From the NCBI RefSeq assembly GCF_000297095.1, contig NZ_AEEA01000170.1:40274-104273 (forward strand): a stretch of DNA of 64,000 bases. The letters are read 5' to 3'. The stretch comes from Treponema primitia ZAS-1. Its GTDB lineage: Bacteria > Spirochaetota > Spirochaetia > Treponematales > Breznakiellaceae. Below are positions 16,975 through 26,205 of this stretch, piece by piece; the first letter of the stretch is position 1, and each line of letters opens with the position of its first letter. The notes under the pieces were generated by a model that had not been told where the DNA came from, ran no database searches, and saw nothing but the letters and a program-made list of their open reading frames with translations. The translations under genes were made by a program, and so were the position numbers.

Positions 16975-17802
16975 TTACTCCTTTGCGTCCAGGGCAGCAA
17001 TGGCTTCTTTAGCCTTAACAAGGTCGAAGGCCATGCTGTGATTCTTCTCGATTCCTTCGGCGAAGTTACAACCCTTGCCTTTGATGGTGTTCATGATGAT
17101 CATCGAAGGCTTATCCTTCTGGGCTAGGGATTTTTCAATCGCCTCGTCCAGGGCCGCTATATCGTGGCCGTCCACCTCTTGGGTAAACCAGCCGAAGGAA
17201 GCCCATTTCGCCGTGAGATCCCCCAGATCCACAATATCCTTGGTAAAGCCGTCAAGCTGCTGTTTATTGTAATCCGTAAAGGCGGTGATATTTGAAATAT
17301 GTTGGGCTGCGCCGAAAAGAGCGCCTTCCCAGATCTGTCCTTCGTCGGACTCGCCATCGCCGATTATCGTATAAACCCGAGAGGGGCTCTTGTCGATACG
17401 AAGCCCCAAGGCTATACCCAGGGCGGCGGAAAAACCCTGGCCCAGGGAACCGGCGGTCATATCAATGCCGGGGGTCTGGTTCCGGTCGCAGTGGCTGGGA
17501 AGCCTGGTGCCCCCCTGGTTAAGGGTCTTAAGCCAATCCTTGGGGAAAAAGCCCTTCAGAGCCAGGGTAGCGTACACCACCGGTCCCGCGTGTCCCTTGG
17601 AAACCACCAGTTGATCCCGGTCCTTCAGCCGGGGCTGGGCAGGATCAACCTTCATGCGGTGAAAATACAGAAGGGCAAGCACATCCGCGATGGACATGGC
17701 GCCCCCGATATGGCCGGATCCAAAGGTACCAATTTCTTCGATGGTAAGCTTACGGATCTCCTTGGCCTGACCTTTTAAATAAGCCAATTTTTCTTTATCC
17801 AT
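16975..17802 (-). CDS. Transketolase, N-terminal subunit
   Basis: First half of the split transketolase, 275 residues. It carries the thiamine diphosphate motif GDGESDEGQIWEGALFGAAQ ending in FTDYNKQQLDG, the GSGHIGGAMSIADVLALLYF N-terminus and the SKGHAGPVVYATLALKG loop with the catalytic His. Transketolase moves a two-carbon ketol unit from a ketose with D-threo C3/C4 to an aldose. In this locus it may also cleave 5-dehydro-2-deoxy-D-gluconate, which has that configuration and is a carboxylate analogue of xylulose 5-phosphate (inference). The promoter and operator are at 17889-17937. Confidence 0.92.
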   Translation of the reverse strand: MDKEKLAYLKGQAKEIRKLTIEEIGTFGSGHIGGAMSIADVLALLYFHRMKVDPAQPRLKDRDQLVVSKGHAGPVVYATLALKGFFPKDWLKTLNQGGTRLPSHCDRNQTPGIDMTAGSLGQGFSAALGIALGLRIDKSPSRVYTIIGDGESDEGQIWEGALFGAAQHISNITAFTDYNKQQLDGFTKDIVDLGDLTAKWASFGWFTQEVDGHDIAALDEAIEKSLAQKDKPSMIIMNTIKGKGCNFAEGIEKNHSMAFDLVKAKEAIAALDAKE

Positions 17803-17888
17803 ATATCAGACTCCTATTTAGGTATAATCTATCATAACAGAAAACACATGCATACAGGCGGAAAAGCCTGCATTCTTCAATGCGCCAT

Positions 17889-17937
17889 GTGATAACGTTT
17901 GCATATTCTATATAAATCAATATTTTGTCAATGTCAA
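17889..17937 (-). promoter_or_regulatory. Transketolase promoter with LacI-type operator
   Basis: On the minus strand TTGACA (17932-17937), a 17-bp spacer and TATATA (17909-17914) form a strong promoter. The operator ATGCAAACGTTATCAC (17889-17904) starts 4 bp downstream of the -10 box, where a bound repressor would block initiation. It matches four other sites in the inositol locus. Confidence 0.8.
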
Positions 17938-17962
17938 CCGGTTATTTCGGCTACATTTTTGC

Positions 17963-18008
17963 TTGACAGGCAAAAAAACAGTTGATATAGTTATGATAAC
18001 GATTGCAT
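17963..18008 (+). promoter_or_regulatory. UroD-like gene promoter with LacI-type operator
   Basis: TTGACA (17963-17968), a 17-bp spacer and TATAGT (17986-17991) precede the operator ATGATAACGATTGCAT (17993-18008), which starts 1 bp after the -10 box. It drives the gene starting at 18046. One central base differs from the consensus AACGTT core. Confidence 0.8.
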
Positions 18009-18045
18009 ATTAGTTAACATCAAGTTGAGATAATAAGGAGAACCT

Positions 18046-19302
18046 ATGACTTCCAGAGAACGCGTAAAGGCGGCATTTGCCCACAAAGAAGCGGACCAAG
18101 TCCCAGTAGATTTCGGTAACTTTTGTTGCTCGAATATTAACGCCATCACCATGAAACGGTTACGTGAATACTATGGCCTAGCGGACAAACCTATTAAAAT
18201 AAAGGATATGTCCACCATGGTTGGGATCATGGAACCGGATCTCATGGATATCATGGGCTGCGATGTACAGGAACTGGACCCCTATGGCGATACCTTCGGA
18301 AATATAAACCAGGATTGGCGGGAATGGACCTATCTGGGCGAAAAGGTACTGATTCCCGGAGGCTGCGCCTTAAAGGATGATGACAAGGGCGGTACCTACA
18401 TTTATCCCTTTGGAGATACCAGCGTGGAACCCTCCGGGTATATCCCGGCAGGCGGGTTCTATTTTGATAACCTGCAGCGTTCCCCGCCTTTCGACGAGGA
18501 CAATGCTAACCCCTTAGACCAGGTGGAGGATTTTCCCGTGGTATCCGATGAAATGTTGGAATTCCATAAAAAACGAATAGCTGTTTACCGTAAGGACAGC
18601 AGGGCAATTCAGGTAAGCCCCGGCTATTTTGGCTTTGGAGATGCCAACAATATTCCGGGACCAAATGTTAAACATCCAAAGGGCATACGGGATATTACCG
18701 AATGGTACACCGCGCCCCTCCTCTACCCCGATTATGTAAATGAGGTATTTGAAATCGAAACCGAACGGGCAATTGAGAGTTTTAAAAAATACTATGCCGT
18801 TTTTGGCAATGATCTGGATGTCGTCTATATCTGCGGTACAGATTTTGGCAGCCAACGGGGACCTCTCATTAATCCCGAAACCTTTAAAACCATGTATGTA
18901 CCCCACTATAAAAAAGTTACCGACTGGATACACAGCAATACCGAATGGAAGGTCATCAAACATTGTTGCGGCGGTATTTTCCCCATCATCCCCTATATGA
19001 TAGAAGCGGGTATTGATGCGCTTAACCCGGTTCAATGTTCAGCGGAAGGAATGGATCCCCAAAGGCTAAAGGATACCTATGGCAAGGACATGGTCTTCTG
19101 GGGCGGCGGTGTAAATACTCAAAAGACCCTGCCCTTTGGAACCCCGGAGGATGTGCGCAAGGAAGTGCTGGAGCGGCTGAAGATATTTTCCAAGGGCGGC
19201 GGCTATGTTTTTAATACCATTCATAATATTCAGGCAAATACGCCTATCCCCAATATTGTTGCCATGGTGGAGGCGGTTAAGGAATTTAACGGGGGAAAAT
19301 AA
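18046..19302 (+). CDS. UroD/MtaA-family methyltransferase-like protein
   Basis: Protein of 418 residues of the uroporphyrinogen decarboxylase superfamily. It opens MTSRERVKAAFAHKEADQVPVDFG, the usual start of the catabolic, non-haem members, and contains IKHCCGGIFPIIPYMIEAGIDALNPVQ, where His-Cys supplies the likely zinc site of corrinoid methyltransferases. It is longer than true HemE and lacks its haem-pathway context. No corrinoid protein gene is adjacent. Because it shares an operator with the inositol genes, demethylation of an O-methyl inositol is a possible role, but this is speculation. AAGGAG lies just before the ATG. Confidence 0.82.
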   Translation: MTSRERVKAAFAHKEADQVPVDFGNFCCSNINAITMKRLREYYGLADKPIKIKDMSTMVGIMEPDLMDIMGCDVQELDPYGDTFGNINQDWREWTYLGEKVLIPGGCALKDDDKGGTYIYPFGDTSVEPSGYIPAGGFYFDNLQRSPPFDEDNANPLDQVEDFPVVSDEMLEFHKKRIAVYRKDSRAIQVSPGYFGFGDANNIPGPNVKHPKGIRDITEWYTAPLLYPDYVNEVFEIETERAIESFKKYYAVFGNDLDVVYICGTDFGSQRGPLINPETFKTMYVPHYKKVTDWIHSNTEWKVIKHCCGGIFPIIPYMIEAGIDALNPVQCSAEGMDPQRLKDTYGKDMVFWGGGVNTQKTLPFGTPEDVRKEVLERLKIFSKGGGYVFNTIHNIQANTPIPNIVAMVEAVKEFNGGK

Positions 19303-19308
19303 TGAAGC

Positions 19309-19330
19309 TCCGCAGAGCAAGCTCTGCGGA
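19309..19330. terminator. Perfect hairpin between convergent genes
   Basis: TCCGCAGAGC-AA-GCTCTGCGGA is a 10-bp perfect stem with a two-base loop, 7 bp after the UroD-like gene stop and 22 bp before the end of the minus-strand dehydrogenase gene. There is no long T-run, so it may be a transcript-stabilising hairpin rather than a classical terminator. Confidence 0.55.
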
Positions 19331-19351
19331 CCCCAGGAGCCTGTTTATTCG

Positions 19352-20365
19352 TCAAAACTTAAGCAGCTCCCCGCTCTCAAAAGCCGCCTTACAGGTATAG
19401 GCAATTTCTGAAACCTTGGTTCCATCATACACCGTCACTGTGGGCTTGCGTTTTTCAACAATACAATTGACAAATTCCTGCACCTCATTAACATAGGCGG
19501 TGGCAAAGCGCTCCAGGAAATTCTCACTGCACTCCCGCCTGACTCCGTGACTATCGAGGACTTCCACCAGATTTTTCTGGGGTATTGAAGCGATCCGGAG
19601 GATTCCCTTGGTTCCGATTATCTCGGTTTCCACGTTATAACCGTGGGGGGCGGTACGGCCTGCAAAAAGGAATACCATACAATCGTTTTTGAATTTCATC
19701 AGGCAGGATACATTGTCCCCGTCTTTGTAAGCGGCAAATTCCGGATGGGCATAACAGCCGCCGATTGCATACACCGTCTCCGGTTCTGAGCCGGTGAACC
19801 ACCTTGCCAGATCGATATCATGGACCGACATGTCGAGGAACTCACCCCCCGAATGGGGTGCAAAGGCGATGGAACCCTGGATAAATTTTTCCGGATCCTG
19901 GCTGTAGGAACGGAACAGCACGGGCTTACCGATTTCCCCGGCAACAACCTTGTCATGGGCGTATTTATAGGACTCGTCGAAGCGGCGCATAAAGCCCAGC
20001 ATAAATACCAAATCGGGGTGGGCTTCTACCGCCTTCTCCGCTTCCTTACATTCCGCCACGGTAACCCCAAGGGGTTTCTCCGAGAATACATGTTTCCCGG
20101 CTTTCATGGCCGCCGCTATTTGCCCGGTATGCAGAGCGGAAGGAGAAACCACCACTATGGCGTCCACATCTTTACAGGCGACAAGATCATCAAAGGAAGT
20201 AAACTGGTGTTTAACCCCAAGCCGCCGAGCAGTCTCCTCCACTTTTGGTTTATCCACATCACAGATCGCGATAAGTTCAGCGTTCTGAATCCTTCCCGCG
20301 ATATTCTCCGCGTGCTGCAAGCCCAAACGTCCAAGTCCAACAGAACCAATACGGACCTTACCCAT
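19352..20365 (-). CDS. Gfo/Idh/MocA oxidoreductase, inositol dehydrogenase-like
   Basis: NAD(P)-dependent dehydrogenase of 337 residues. VRIGSVGLGRLGLQHAENIAG is the Rossmann motif, HVFSEKPLG holds the conserved EKP lysine, and GGEFLDMSVHDIDLARW holds the catalytic Asp and His. ATG at 20365 has AAGGAG six bases upstream and is preferred over ATG at 20380. It is a paralogue of iolG at 26539 and shares its regulator site, so it probably oxidises another inositol isomer such as scyllo- or D-chiro-inositol (inference). Confidence 0.88.
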   Translation of the reverse strand: MGKVRIGSVGLGRLGLQHAENIAGRIQNAELIAICDVDKPKVEETARRLGVKHQFTSFDDLVACKDVDAIVVVSPSALHTGQIAAAMKAGKHVFSEKPLGVTVAECKEAEKAVEAHPDLVFMLGFMRRFDESYKYAHDKVVAGEIGKPVLFRSYSQDPEKFIQGSIAFAPHSGGEFLDMSVHDIDLARWFTGSEPETVYAIGGCYAHPEFAAYKDGDNVSCLMKFKNDCMVFLFAGRTAPHGYNVETEIIGTKGILRIASIPQKNLVEVLDSHGVRRECSENFLERFATAYVNEVQEFVNCIVEKRKPTVTVYDGTKVSEIAYTCKAAFESGELLKF

Positions 20366-20474
20366 AGGAAACTCCTTCATGTTTATTTCAGGATCGATTT
20401 TACGGCACCATTTTCACCCACCGGTCCATGAACCCCGCCAGCAATCTCATTTTGTATTCAGGATTTATCTGTTT

Positions 20475-20520
20475 ATGCAAACGTTATCATAATAATAGGT
20501 TTGTTTTTTTGAACTGTCAA
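20475..20520 (-). promoter_or_regulatory. Dehydrogenase promoter with LacI-type operator
   Basis: Minus strand: TTGACA (20515-20520), a 17-bp spacer, TATTAT (20492-20497), then the operator ATGCAAACGTTATCAT (20475-20490) starting 1 bp after the -10 box. This is the most symmetric of the five operators and controls the gene starting at 20365. Confidence 0.82.
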
Positions 20521-20586
20521 GCTTTTTCTGTGTTTTGTGAAACTATTTAGGGTTCTAGATGAATCCATCGTTTTATCAAAGGGTTC

Positions 20587-21582
20587 TTAGTTTTTTCGTG
20601 CCGTAGATTCCCGTATTATCAGCTTGTAGGGAAGGACCAGTTCTTGTTTAAAGGCAGGAGTCCCGGTTATTGTCCGGTGCAGGATCAGTGCGGTCTGTCC
20701 GCCAATTTCTTCCAGTGGCTGGCGTATGGTGGTTAGCCGGGGGATCAAATAATCCGATATTTCAATGTCATCGAAACCCACCACCGAAATGTCATCAGGA
20801 ACCCGCAAACCTTCGTCCTTCAAAATCCGTATAACCCCGAGGGCTAATTCATCAGTGGCTGCATAAATAGCGGAAAAATCCCGGTTCCGGAGAAGCAGTT
20901 CCCGCATGGTATACATACCGGATTCTGCAGTATAGTAAGGTGCAAAGAGCACCCGGCTTTCATCCCGTTCAATTCCTGCTGTTTCCAGGGCCTTATAATA
21001 CCCCTCCACCCGCAGTTTACCAAAGGTAAAATTGCTGGCGCATATCATATTAATCTTGCGATGCCCCAGACCGATAAGGTGGTTTACCGCTGCCATGGAG
21101 GCTTGTTCTTCATCAACATGTATGGAAGGAATATCGGGAAAACTAAAGGTCGAAACAACCACGGGAAGCTGCAATCGGTTAAGGGATTCATAAAAAACCG
21201 GGTTTCTGATCTCCTGGATCAGGATAACCCCGTCCAGTTTTTCAGACTTTAGCCGATCCAGACAATCCTTTTCACTAATATCGTCAAACTTTACAAAGAA
21301 AAACAGCGTATGGTACCCAAATGATTCCAAATGCCGCTCTACTATTGAAAAAAGCTGCCTTTGAAATATATTAAAGGTATAAGGAATCACAATACCCACC
21401 GTAAAGCTTCGCTGCAGAACCATGTTCCTAGCAGCCTTGTTGGGTACATATCCGGTTTCTTCAATGAGTTTGAGGATCTGTTCACGCTTTTTTTGGGTAA
21501 CGTATTTTTTTCCGTTCGCCACCCGTGATACTGTAGAAACGGATACCCCAACTTGTTTGGCAATATCCTTAATGCTAACCAT
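20587..21582 (-). CDS. LacI-family transcriptional regulator of the inositol locus
   Basis: Repressor of 331 residues. The N-terminal helix-turn-helix IKDIAKQVGVSVSTVSRVANG is followed by the hinge helix region GYVPNKAARNM and a periplasmic-binding-protein-like effector domain (SVVGFDDIEISDYLIPRLTTI). It lies 89 bp downstream of the importer and isomerase genes on the same strand and could be read through from them. It is the obvious candidate for the five ATGMAAACGTTATYAN operators. Likely effector: inositol or a pathway intermediate (inference). Confidence 0.9.
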   Translation of the reverse strand: MVSIKDIAKQVGVSVSTVSRVANGKKYVTQKKREQILKLIEETGYVPNKAARNMVLQRSFTVGIVIPYTFNIFQRQLFSIVERHLESFGYHTLFFFVKFDDISEKDCLDRLKSEKLDGVILIQEIRNPVFYESLNRLQLPVVVSTFSFPDIPSIHVDEEQASMAAVNHLIGLGHRKINMICASNFTFGKLRVEGYYKALETAGIERDESRVLFAPYYTAESGMYTMRELLLRNRDFSAIYAATDELALGVIRILKDEGLRVPDDISVVGFDDIEISDYLIPRLTTIRQPLEEIGGQTALILHRTITGTPAFKQELVLPYKLIIRESTARKN

Positions 21583-21671
21583 CCCTTTTACCCCACTTTG
21601 CTATTATGTACCACAATAGCAGGCGACATACAATACTGCTTTTAAAAAAAGGGTGTTCTTTCCGGAAAACT

Positions 21672-22538
21672 TTATTTTACCCCCAGGTACTTAAGGCTAG
21701 CCTCCAGCGCCGCGGCTAATTGTATCGGCGACAGTTTCTGTACCACCGGGCCAAAGGGCTCATAGGAGAAAGCGCCCTGATATCCCAGGGTATCCAGTCT
21801 TTGTATCAATTCTTTATTACCCATTTTATCCTTGGGGCCTACCAGAACACGATTACCATCCAGGAATTTTTCCACCGGAATATCATCTTCAACACCGGAA
21901 ATATGTACTAAGCCGGTGTAGGGCAGCTCATAGGAAGCGCCAAGACCGTCCATACCGAATATGCTCTTATCATCCGGACCGATGTAATGGTGGAAGGTAT
22001 CCAACAATACCCGGTAACAGCCATAGCCCGATGCCTTAATGGCGCCGACAATAGGCGGCAGGGATGCGAGGGAAGAGATCCCGAAGCCAAGGGCTTCCAC
22101 ATAGCCGGTTATACCGTATTTAATAAACAGGGGTCCATAGTCCCCCAAGGCATCCACGGTATCCAGGTACTTCTGCTTCGGAGTTCGTTTATCACTTTTC
22201 TCGTTATTGGGGCACAACACCAGGGCCGGACATTCAATAGCCGCACAAAGTTCCAGAAGCTGTTCCAACTCCGCAAGGCAGGTCTCCCGCTTGGCAGGCA
22301 GATTGAATTTCTGCAAGGCATTGATCGTAATGATCTTAACCCCTTCCCCCCGGCTTATCTTCAGCGCCTCTACGGGTTTTAGCCTGTCAATAATATCCCC
22401 TATCTTTGATTTTCCCGGCAGGTCGTTACGAAGTTCTACCTGGGAAAGGCCTAGTCCGGCGGTAAATTTAATGAACTCCGCAAAGTTCTGGGACGGTGAA
22501 ATGATCCGGTTTAAAGCAACACGTTTTCTTGTCAACAT
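21672..22538 (-). CDS. IolI-like sugar isomerase (xylose isomerase-like TIM barrel)
   Basis: Protein of 288 residues of the AP endonuclease 2/xylose isomerase-like superfamily. Candidate metal ligands are the Glu of YVEALGFG, the Asp and His of LLDTFHHYIG, the His of VHISGVED and the Glu of SYEPFGP. The N-terminus ALNRIISPSQNFAEFIKFTAGLGLSQVELR resembles IolI, the 2-keto-myo-inositol isomerase that interconverts the inosose derived from D-chiro-inositol. It is the last enzyme gene of the ABC operon. AAGGAG lies at a good distance from ATG 22538. Confidence 0.82.
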   Translation of the reverse strand: MLTRKRVALNRIISPSQNFAEFIKFTAGLGLSQVELRNDLPGKSKIGDIIDRLKPVEALKISRGEGVKIITINALQKFNLPAKRETCLAELEQLLELCAAIECPALVLCPNNEKSDKRTPKQKYLDTVDALGDYGPLFIKYGITGYVEALGFGISSLASLPPIVGAIKASGYGCYRVLLDTFHHYIGPDDKSIFGMDGLGASYELPYTGLVHISGVEDDIPVEKFLDGNRVLVGPKDKMGNKELIQRLDTLGYQGAFSYEPFGPVVQKLSPIQLAAALEASLKYLGVK

Positions 22539-22559
22539 AAAAACTCCTTACACGAAGTA

Positions 22560-23531
22560 CTAGGCTTTCCTTGCGTTTTTGCGCATATCAATAACAACCG
22601 CACCTACAATGATAACACCTTCCAGTATTTTCTGGCTGTAGGGAGAGAACCCAAGGAGTGTCATGCCGTTACGCATAACCGATAGTACCAGGGCGCCGAT
22701 TAACGCGCCCCCGATGGTACCGATACCGCCCGAATGGGAGGTCCCGCCTATGGTAGTAGCGGCAATAGCCGTCAACTCGTAGCCGTCCGCCGCGCCGGGA
22801 TGAACGCTGCCTACGCGCCCGGCAAAGACAATGGCCGCGATACCAGCGAGGAGACCGCAGTACGCGTAGATCAGTACCAGGTTTTTCGGCACGTTTACGC
22901 CGGACACTTCCGCCGCAGTAATATTGCCGCCAATTGCGAATGTATTTTTGCCAAACCGTGTTTTGTTTAACAGAATATAACTCACGATAAACATAAAGAG
23001 GTAAATCAGAATCGGAACAGGGATACCAAACACCCTGCTGCCTATGGCGTTCATTGCGGGGGTCAGGTTACTCACCGGACGCGCATTTGAATAGATAAGA
23101 GCAAAACCGCGCACCACGGTCATCATCCCCAGGGTAGCGATAAAGGCCGGGATTCTTGTAAAGGCAATAAGCGCTCCGTTCACCGCCCCGCAAAGCGCCC
23201 CGATAAGAAGCCCCGCAAGTATCGGAATGATAAGCGGCAATTGGGGCAAATTCTGGTACAGCTTCATCTGCGCGGGTACCTGCGCGAGACTCGCCGCAAT
23301 AAGGCCGGAAAAAGCAAGCACGGAACCGACCGAAAGATCGATACCCTTGGCAACAATGACAAAGGTCATACCAAGGGCCATGATACCCCAGATGGCGGTT
23401 TGATTTAAAATGTTCAAGATGTTGGGAATACTTAAAAAGGCCGGGGACAGGATGGCAAACACAAGGCTCATCACAATCAGAATGAAGAGTATGCCGTATT
23501 TCTGGGTTATGCGTTTAACATTAATAGTCAT
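22560..23531 (-). CDS. Sugar ABC transporter permease (RbsC family)
   Basis: Membrane permease of 323 residues with about eight to ten hydrophobic segments and the RbsC motifs GMTFVIVAKGIDLSVGSVLA and AIAATTIGGTSHSGGIGTIGGALIGALVL. Its ATG overlaps the ATPase stop (ATGA), so the two are translationally coupled. With the ATPase and binding protein it forms a CUT2-type importer whose genomic setting points to inositol. Confidence 0.92.
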   Translation of the reverse strand: MTINVKRITQKYGILFILIVMSLVFAILSPAFLSIPNILNILNQTAIWGIMALGMTFVIVAKGIDLSVGSVLAFSGLIAASLAQVPAQMKLYQNLPQLPLIIPILAGLLIGALCGAVNGALIAFTRIPAFIATLGMMTVVRGFALIYSNARPVSNLTPAMNAIGSRVFGIPVPILIYLFMFIVSYILLNKTRFGKNTFAIGGNITAAEVSGVNVPKNLVLIYAYCGLLAGIAAIVFAGRVGSVHPGAADGYELTAIAATTIGGTSHSGGIGTIGGALIGALVLSVMRNGMTLLGFSPYSQKILEGVIIVGAVVIDMRKNARKA

Positions 23532-25063
23532 TTTTGGACTCCTTGTTGTTTCTGATAATCTTCCATGGTATTAGTGGCATAGGCCATCAACTCTTCCTGG
23601 GTCAAATCCGGTCTGTTGTCAATGATGCCGGTAACTTTTCCCTGGTGCATGATCATGATCCGGTCGCTCATACCCATCACTTCCGGCAGTTCGGAAGAAA
23701 CCATGATAATGGATTTTCCTTCTCCCGCAAGACGGGTAATAAGCCTGTGGATCTCGGCTTTGGTAAGCACGTCAATGCCCCGCGTCGGTTCATCAAACAG
23801 AAGAATATCCGGATTGGTCATGAGCCAGCGGGCAACAAGCACCTTCTGCTGGTTCCCGCCCGAAAGATTCTGAATAAGCTGCCCAAGACCCGGCGTTTTT
23901 ATCTGCACCTTCTGCACATATTCATCACACATAACACGCATACGTTTTTCGCTCAAAAACCCGGTCTTGTTCAAAAACTGGGGGATACTGCCTATGACCA
24001 TGTTAAGCTGAATATCCAGCATCGGGAAAATGCCGGAATTCCGCCGGTCTTCGGTGATAAAGGCCATACCGGCCTTTTTCGCATCATCGACCCTGCGGAT
24101 ATTGACATCCTTGCCATCGACAAGGATCTGCCCTCCGCTTTTCTGCCGCACACCGAAAATGGTTTCTATTACCTCACTGCGGCCTGCGCCAATAAGACCC
24201 GCAACGCCGAGTATTTCGCCCCTGCGTAGGGTAAACGAAACGTCTGTAAAATATTTTTTATGTGAAAGGTTTTTAACCTCAAGTTTGACCTCGCCTATGG
24301 GACACACTTCCTTGGGGAACTGGTCCTTTACATCCCGGCCCACCATCATGTTGATAAGCTTGTCTACCTTTAATTCCTCCGGCGTTCCGGTCCCTATATA
24401 CTCGCCGTCGCGGTAGACGCTGATGATATCCGCAATCTTGTATATTTCATCAAGCTTGTGGGAAATGTAGATCATGCTCGTGCCCTTTTCCTTGAGCTTC
24501 CGCATGATAACAAAAAGCTGGTCGACTTCCCGGTTTGTCAAGGCCGAAGTCGGCTCATCCATAAGAATCAATTTTGAATTATACGAAATGGCCTTCCCGA
24601 TTTCGCACATCTGCATTTTGGCAACAGTCAGTTCCGACATCAAAGTTCTGGGATCTTCCATCATATATATCTCTTCCAGAACCTCACTGGTCATTTCCGC
24701 CATTTTTTTATGGTTAATAAGACCAAGTTTGTTTCGCGGCTCCCGACCCAGCCAGAGATTTTCCATGATGGGCCGGTGCAGAACAGGGTTCAGCTCCTGG
24801 TGGATCATGGAGATTCCCATTTTCAGGGCCTCCGCCGGATTGTAATGCCCCAGTTCCTTCCCATTAAAAAAGATCTGTCCACTTGTAGGTGAATGGATGC
24901 CGATGATACACTTCATAAGCGTTGACTTACCCGCCCCATTCTCGCCTAAAAGAGCGTGAATCTCCCCGGGGCGGACCTTAAGATCGACTCCGCGAAGAGC
25001 CTGGACGCCCGGAAAAGTTTTAACAATATTTTTCATTTCAAGGATATATTCACTATCCGCCAT
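23528..25063 (-). CDS. Sugar ABC transporter ATPase, tandem domains (CUT2 type)
   Basis: Fused two-domain ATPase of 511 residues. Domain 1 has GENGAGKST and LILMDEPTSAL. Domain 2 has the degenerate P-loop region GLIGAGRSE, the signature NLSGGNQQKVLVARWL and LLFDEPTRGID, as in RbsA, XylG and MglA. ATG at 25063 (ADSEYILEMKN) follows AGGGG; an in-frame GTG at 25123 lacks a comparable site. A 147-bp gap with a hairpin separates it from the binding protein gene. Confidence 0.92.
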   Translation of the reverse strand: MADSEYILEMKNIVKTFPGVQALRGVDLKVRPGEIHALLGENGAGKSTLMKCIIGIHSPTSGQIFFNGKELGHYNPAEALKMGISMIHQELNPVLHRPIMENLWLGREPRNKLGLINHKKMAEMTSEVLEEIYMMEDPRTLMSELTVAKMQMCEIGKAISYNSKLILMDEPTSALTNREVDQLFVIMRKLKEKGTSMIYISHKLDEIYKIADIISVYRDGEYIGTGTPEELKVDKLINMMVGRDVKDQFPKEVCPIGEVKLEVKNLSHKKYFTDVSFTLRRGEILGVAGLIGAGRSEVIETIFGVRQKSGGQILVDGKDVNIRRVDDAKKAGMAFITEDRRNSGIFPMLDIQLNMVIGSIPQFLNKTGFLSEKRMRVMCDEYVQKVQIKTPGLGQLIQNLSGGNQQKVLVARWLMTNPDILLFDEPTRGIDVLTKAEIHRLITRLAGEGKSIIMVSSELPEVMGMSDRIMIMHQGKVTGIIDNRPDLTQEELMAYATNTMEDYQKQQGVQK

Positions 25064-25164
25064 ACGTCCGCCCCTGTAATTTTCATTGCTTGCGGTTCTA
25101 AAATCATAGCCCTTTCGAACCACCGTATTCTAAAACCGCCCTGTTTACTGTTGCAAAAGGCGGC

Positions 25165-25187
25165 GGCAAACACCATTGGTATTTGCC
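25165..25187 (-). terminator. Intercistronic hairpin after binding-protein gene
   Basis: GGCAAACACC and GGTATTTGCC form a 10-bp stem with one mismatch or wobble position around ATT, extendable by a GGCG/CGCC pair. It lies in the gap between the binding-protein and ATPase genes and could stabilise the upstream message or partly terminate it, giving more binding protein than membrane subunits. Confidence 0.5.
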
Positions 25188-25210
25188 ATCGCCCCTAAAA
25201 ACAATCTGAA

Positions 25211-26155
25211 TTAAAGGTAATCGTCCGCGTTTTTTTTGGTAATCAACTCGTAGGGTACCCATTTGATGGGGTCCAATTTTTCACCCTTAAGCGCCCGGAT
25301 CGCAAAGTCGGCGGCTCCAGCCCCCTGGCCTCTCGCGTTTTGGAATACCGAACACGCCATCTTGCCGTCCTTAACAGCCTGAACCGCATCGGGGTTCCCG
25401 TCCGTACCGCCTACCAGGATTCCTGTCCGGCCGGTGCTTGCAATCGCCACAAGGGCGCCCATGGCCATTTCATCGTTGTTGGAAGCAATGGCTTTCAGAT
25501 TAGGATACGCGGTGAGCCAGTTTTCGGTGACATTGACGCCTTCGTTCCGCATCCAGTTACCGGTTTGTTCGGCCACGACCTTGATGTTCGGGTATTTTTC
25601 CGCGATAACTTGCTTGACACCCCGGGTCCTGTCCTGGGCCGCTTCCTGGTTAAGCTGCCCCATGAGGATAGCGATTTCACCCGAACCGCCCAGCTGCTCG
25701 CCGAGGTATTCCATCTGCTGACGGCCTGCTACGACCGAATCCGAACCGCAATAGTACACGCCTGCGGGGGGAGTTGTACCAACATAGGGGTTGCGGTTTA
25801 CGTAGATGATGGGAATTTTCGCTTCCTGGGCTGCCCGGGTCATGGGAGCAGCCGCGCTGGTGTCAACCGGAACTACAACTATCGCCTTTACACCCTGGGC
25901 GATTGCCGCGTTGACATTGTCCTGCTGGCGGGTAACATCATTCTGACCGTCCGACCAGATGATCTCGTACTCCGGTTTGTTCGCGAATTCCGCGGCAAAC
26001 GCATCGTGCAGGTAGGAGAGCCAGGTATCATTTGACTCACTGCGGGCAAAGGCGATGCGTATCTTCTGCGTCCCTCCGCTCTGCTGACCTCCGTTCGCAA
26101 AAAGCCCTGACGCCACCATCAGAGCAACCGCAAAAACACATAGTGATTTTTTCAT
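25211..26155 (-). CDS. Sugar ABC transporter substrate-binding protein (inositol/ribose type)
   Basis: Periplasmic-binding protein of 314 residues. ATG at 26155 is preceded by GGAGGA and begins a clear signal peptide (MKKSLCVFAVALMVASGLFA). The ribose/galactose-binding fold is shown by VVVPVDTSAAAPMTRAAQEAKIPIIYVNR and IASNNDEMAMGALVAI. It is the first gene of the operon 26155 to 21672 and is controlled by the operator at 26206-26221. Divergent iolG makes inositol the likely ligand. Confidence 0.9.
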   Translation of the reverse strand: MKKSLCVFAVALMVASGLFANGGQQSGGTQKIRIAFARSESNDTWLSYLHDAFAAEFANKPEYEIIWSDGQNDVTRQQDNVNAAIAQGVKAIVVVPVDTSAAAPMTRAAQEAKIPIIYVNRNPYVGTTPPAGVYYCGSDSVVAGRQQMEYLGEQLGGSGEIAILMGQLNQEAAQDRTRGVKQVIAEKYPNIKVVAEQTGNWMRNEGVNVTENWLTAYPNLKAIASNNDEMAMGALVAIASTGRTGILVGGTDGNPDAVQAVKDGKMACSVFQNARGQGAGAADFAIRALKGEKLDPIKWVPYELITKKNADDYL

Positions 26156-26205
26156 AAAAAATCCTCCTCCAATCTTATTTCCATGTTCTAAAACAGAACA
26201 TTGGT

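Noticed and set aside
16021..17802. Split transketolase as 1-deoxyxylulose-5-phosphate synthase
   Set aside because: The motifs GDGESDEGQIWEGALFGAAQ and SAENHQINNGLG fit the two-subunit transketolase family, and the GSGHIGGAMS opening is transketolase-like rather than Dxs-like.
18046..19302. Haem-pathway uroporphyrinogen decarboxylase (hemE)
   Set aside because: The protein is too long and carries the zinc-site HCCGG of the methyltransferase branch, and no haem genes are nearby.
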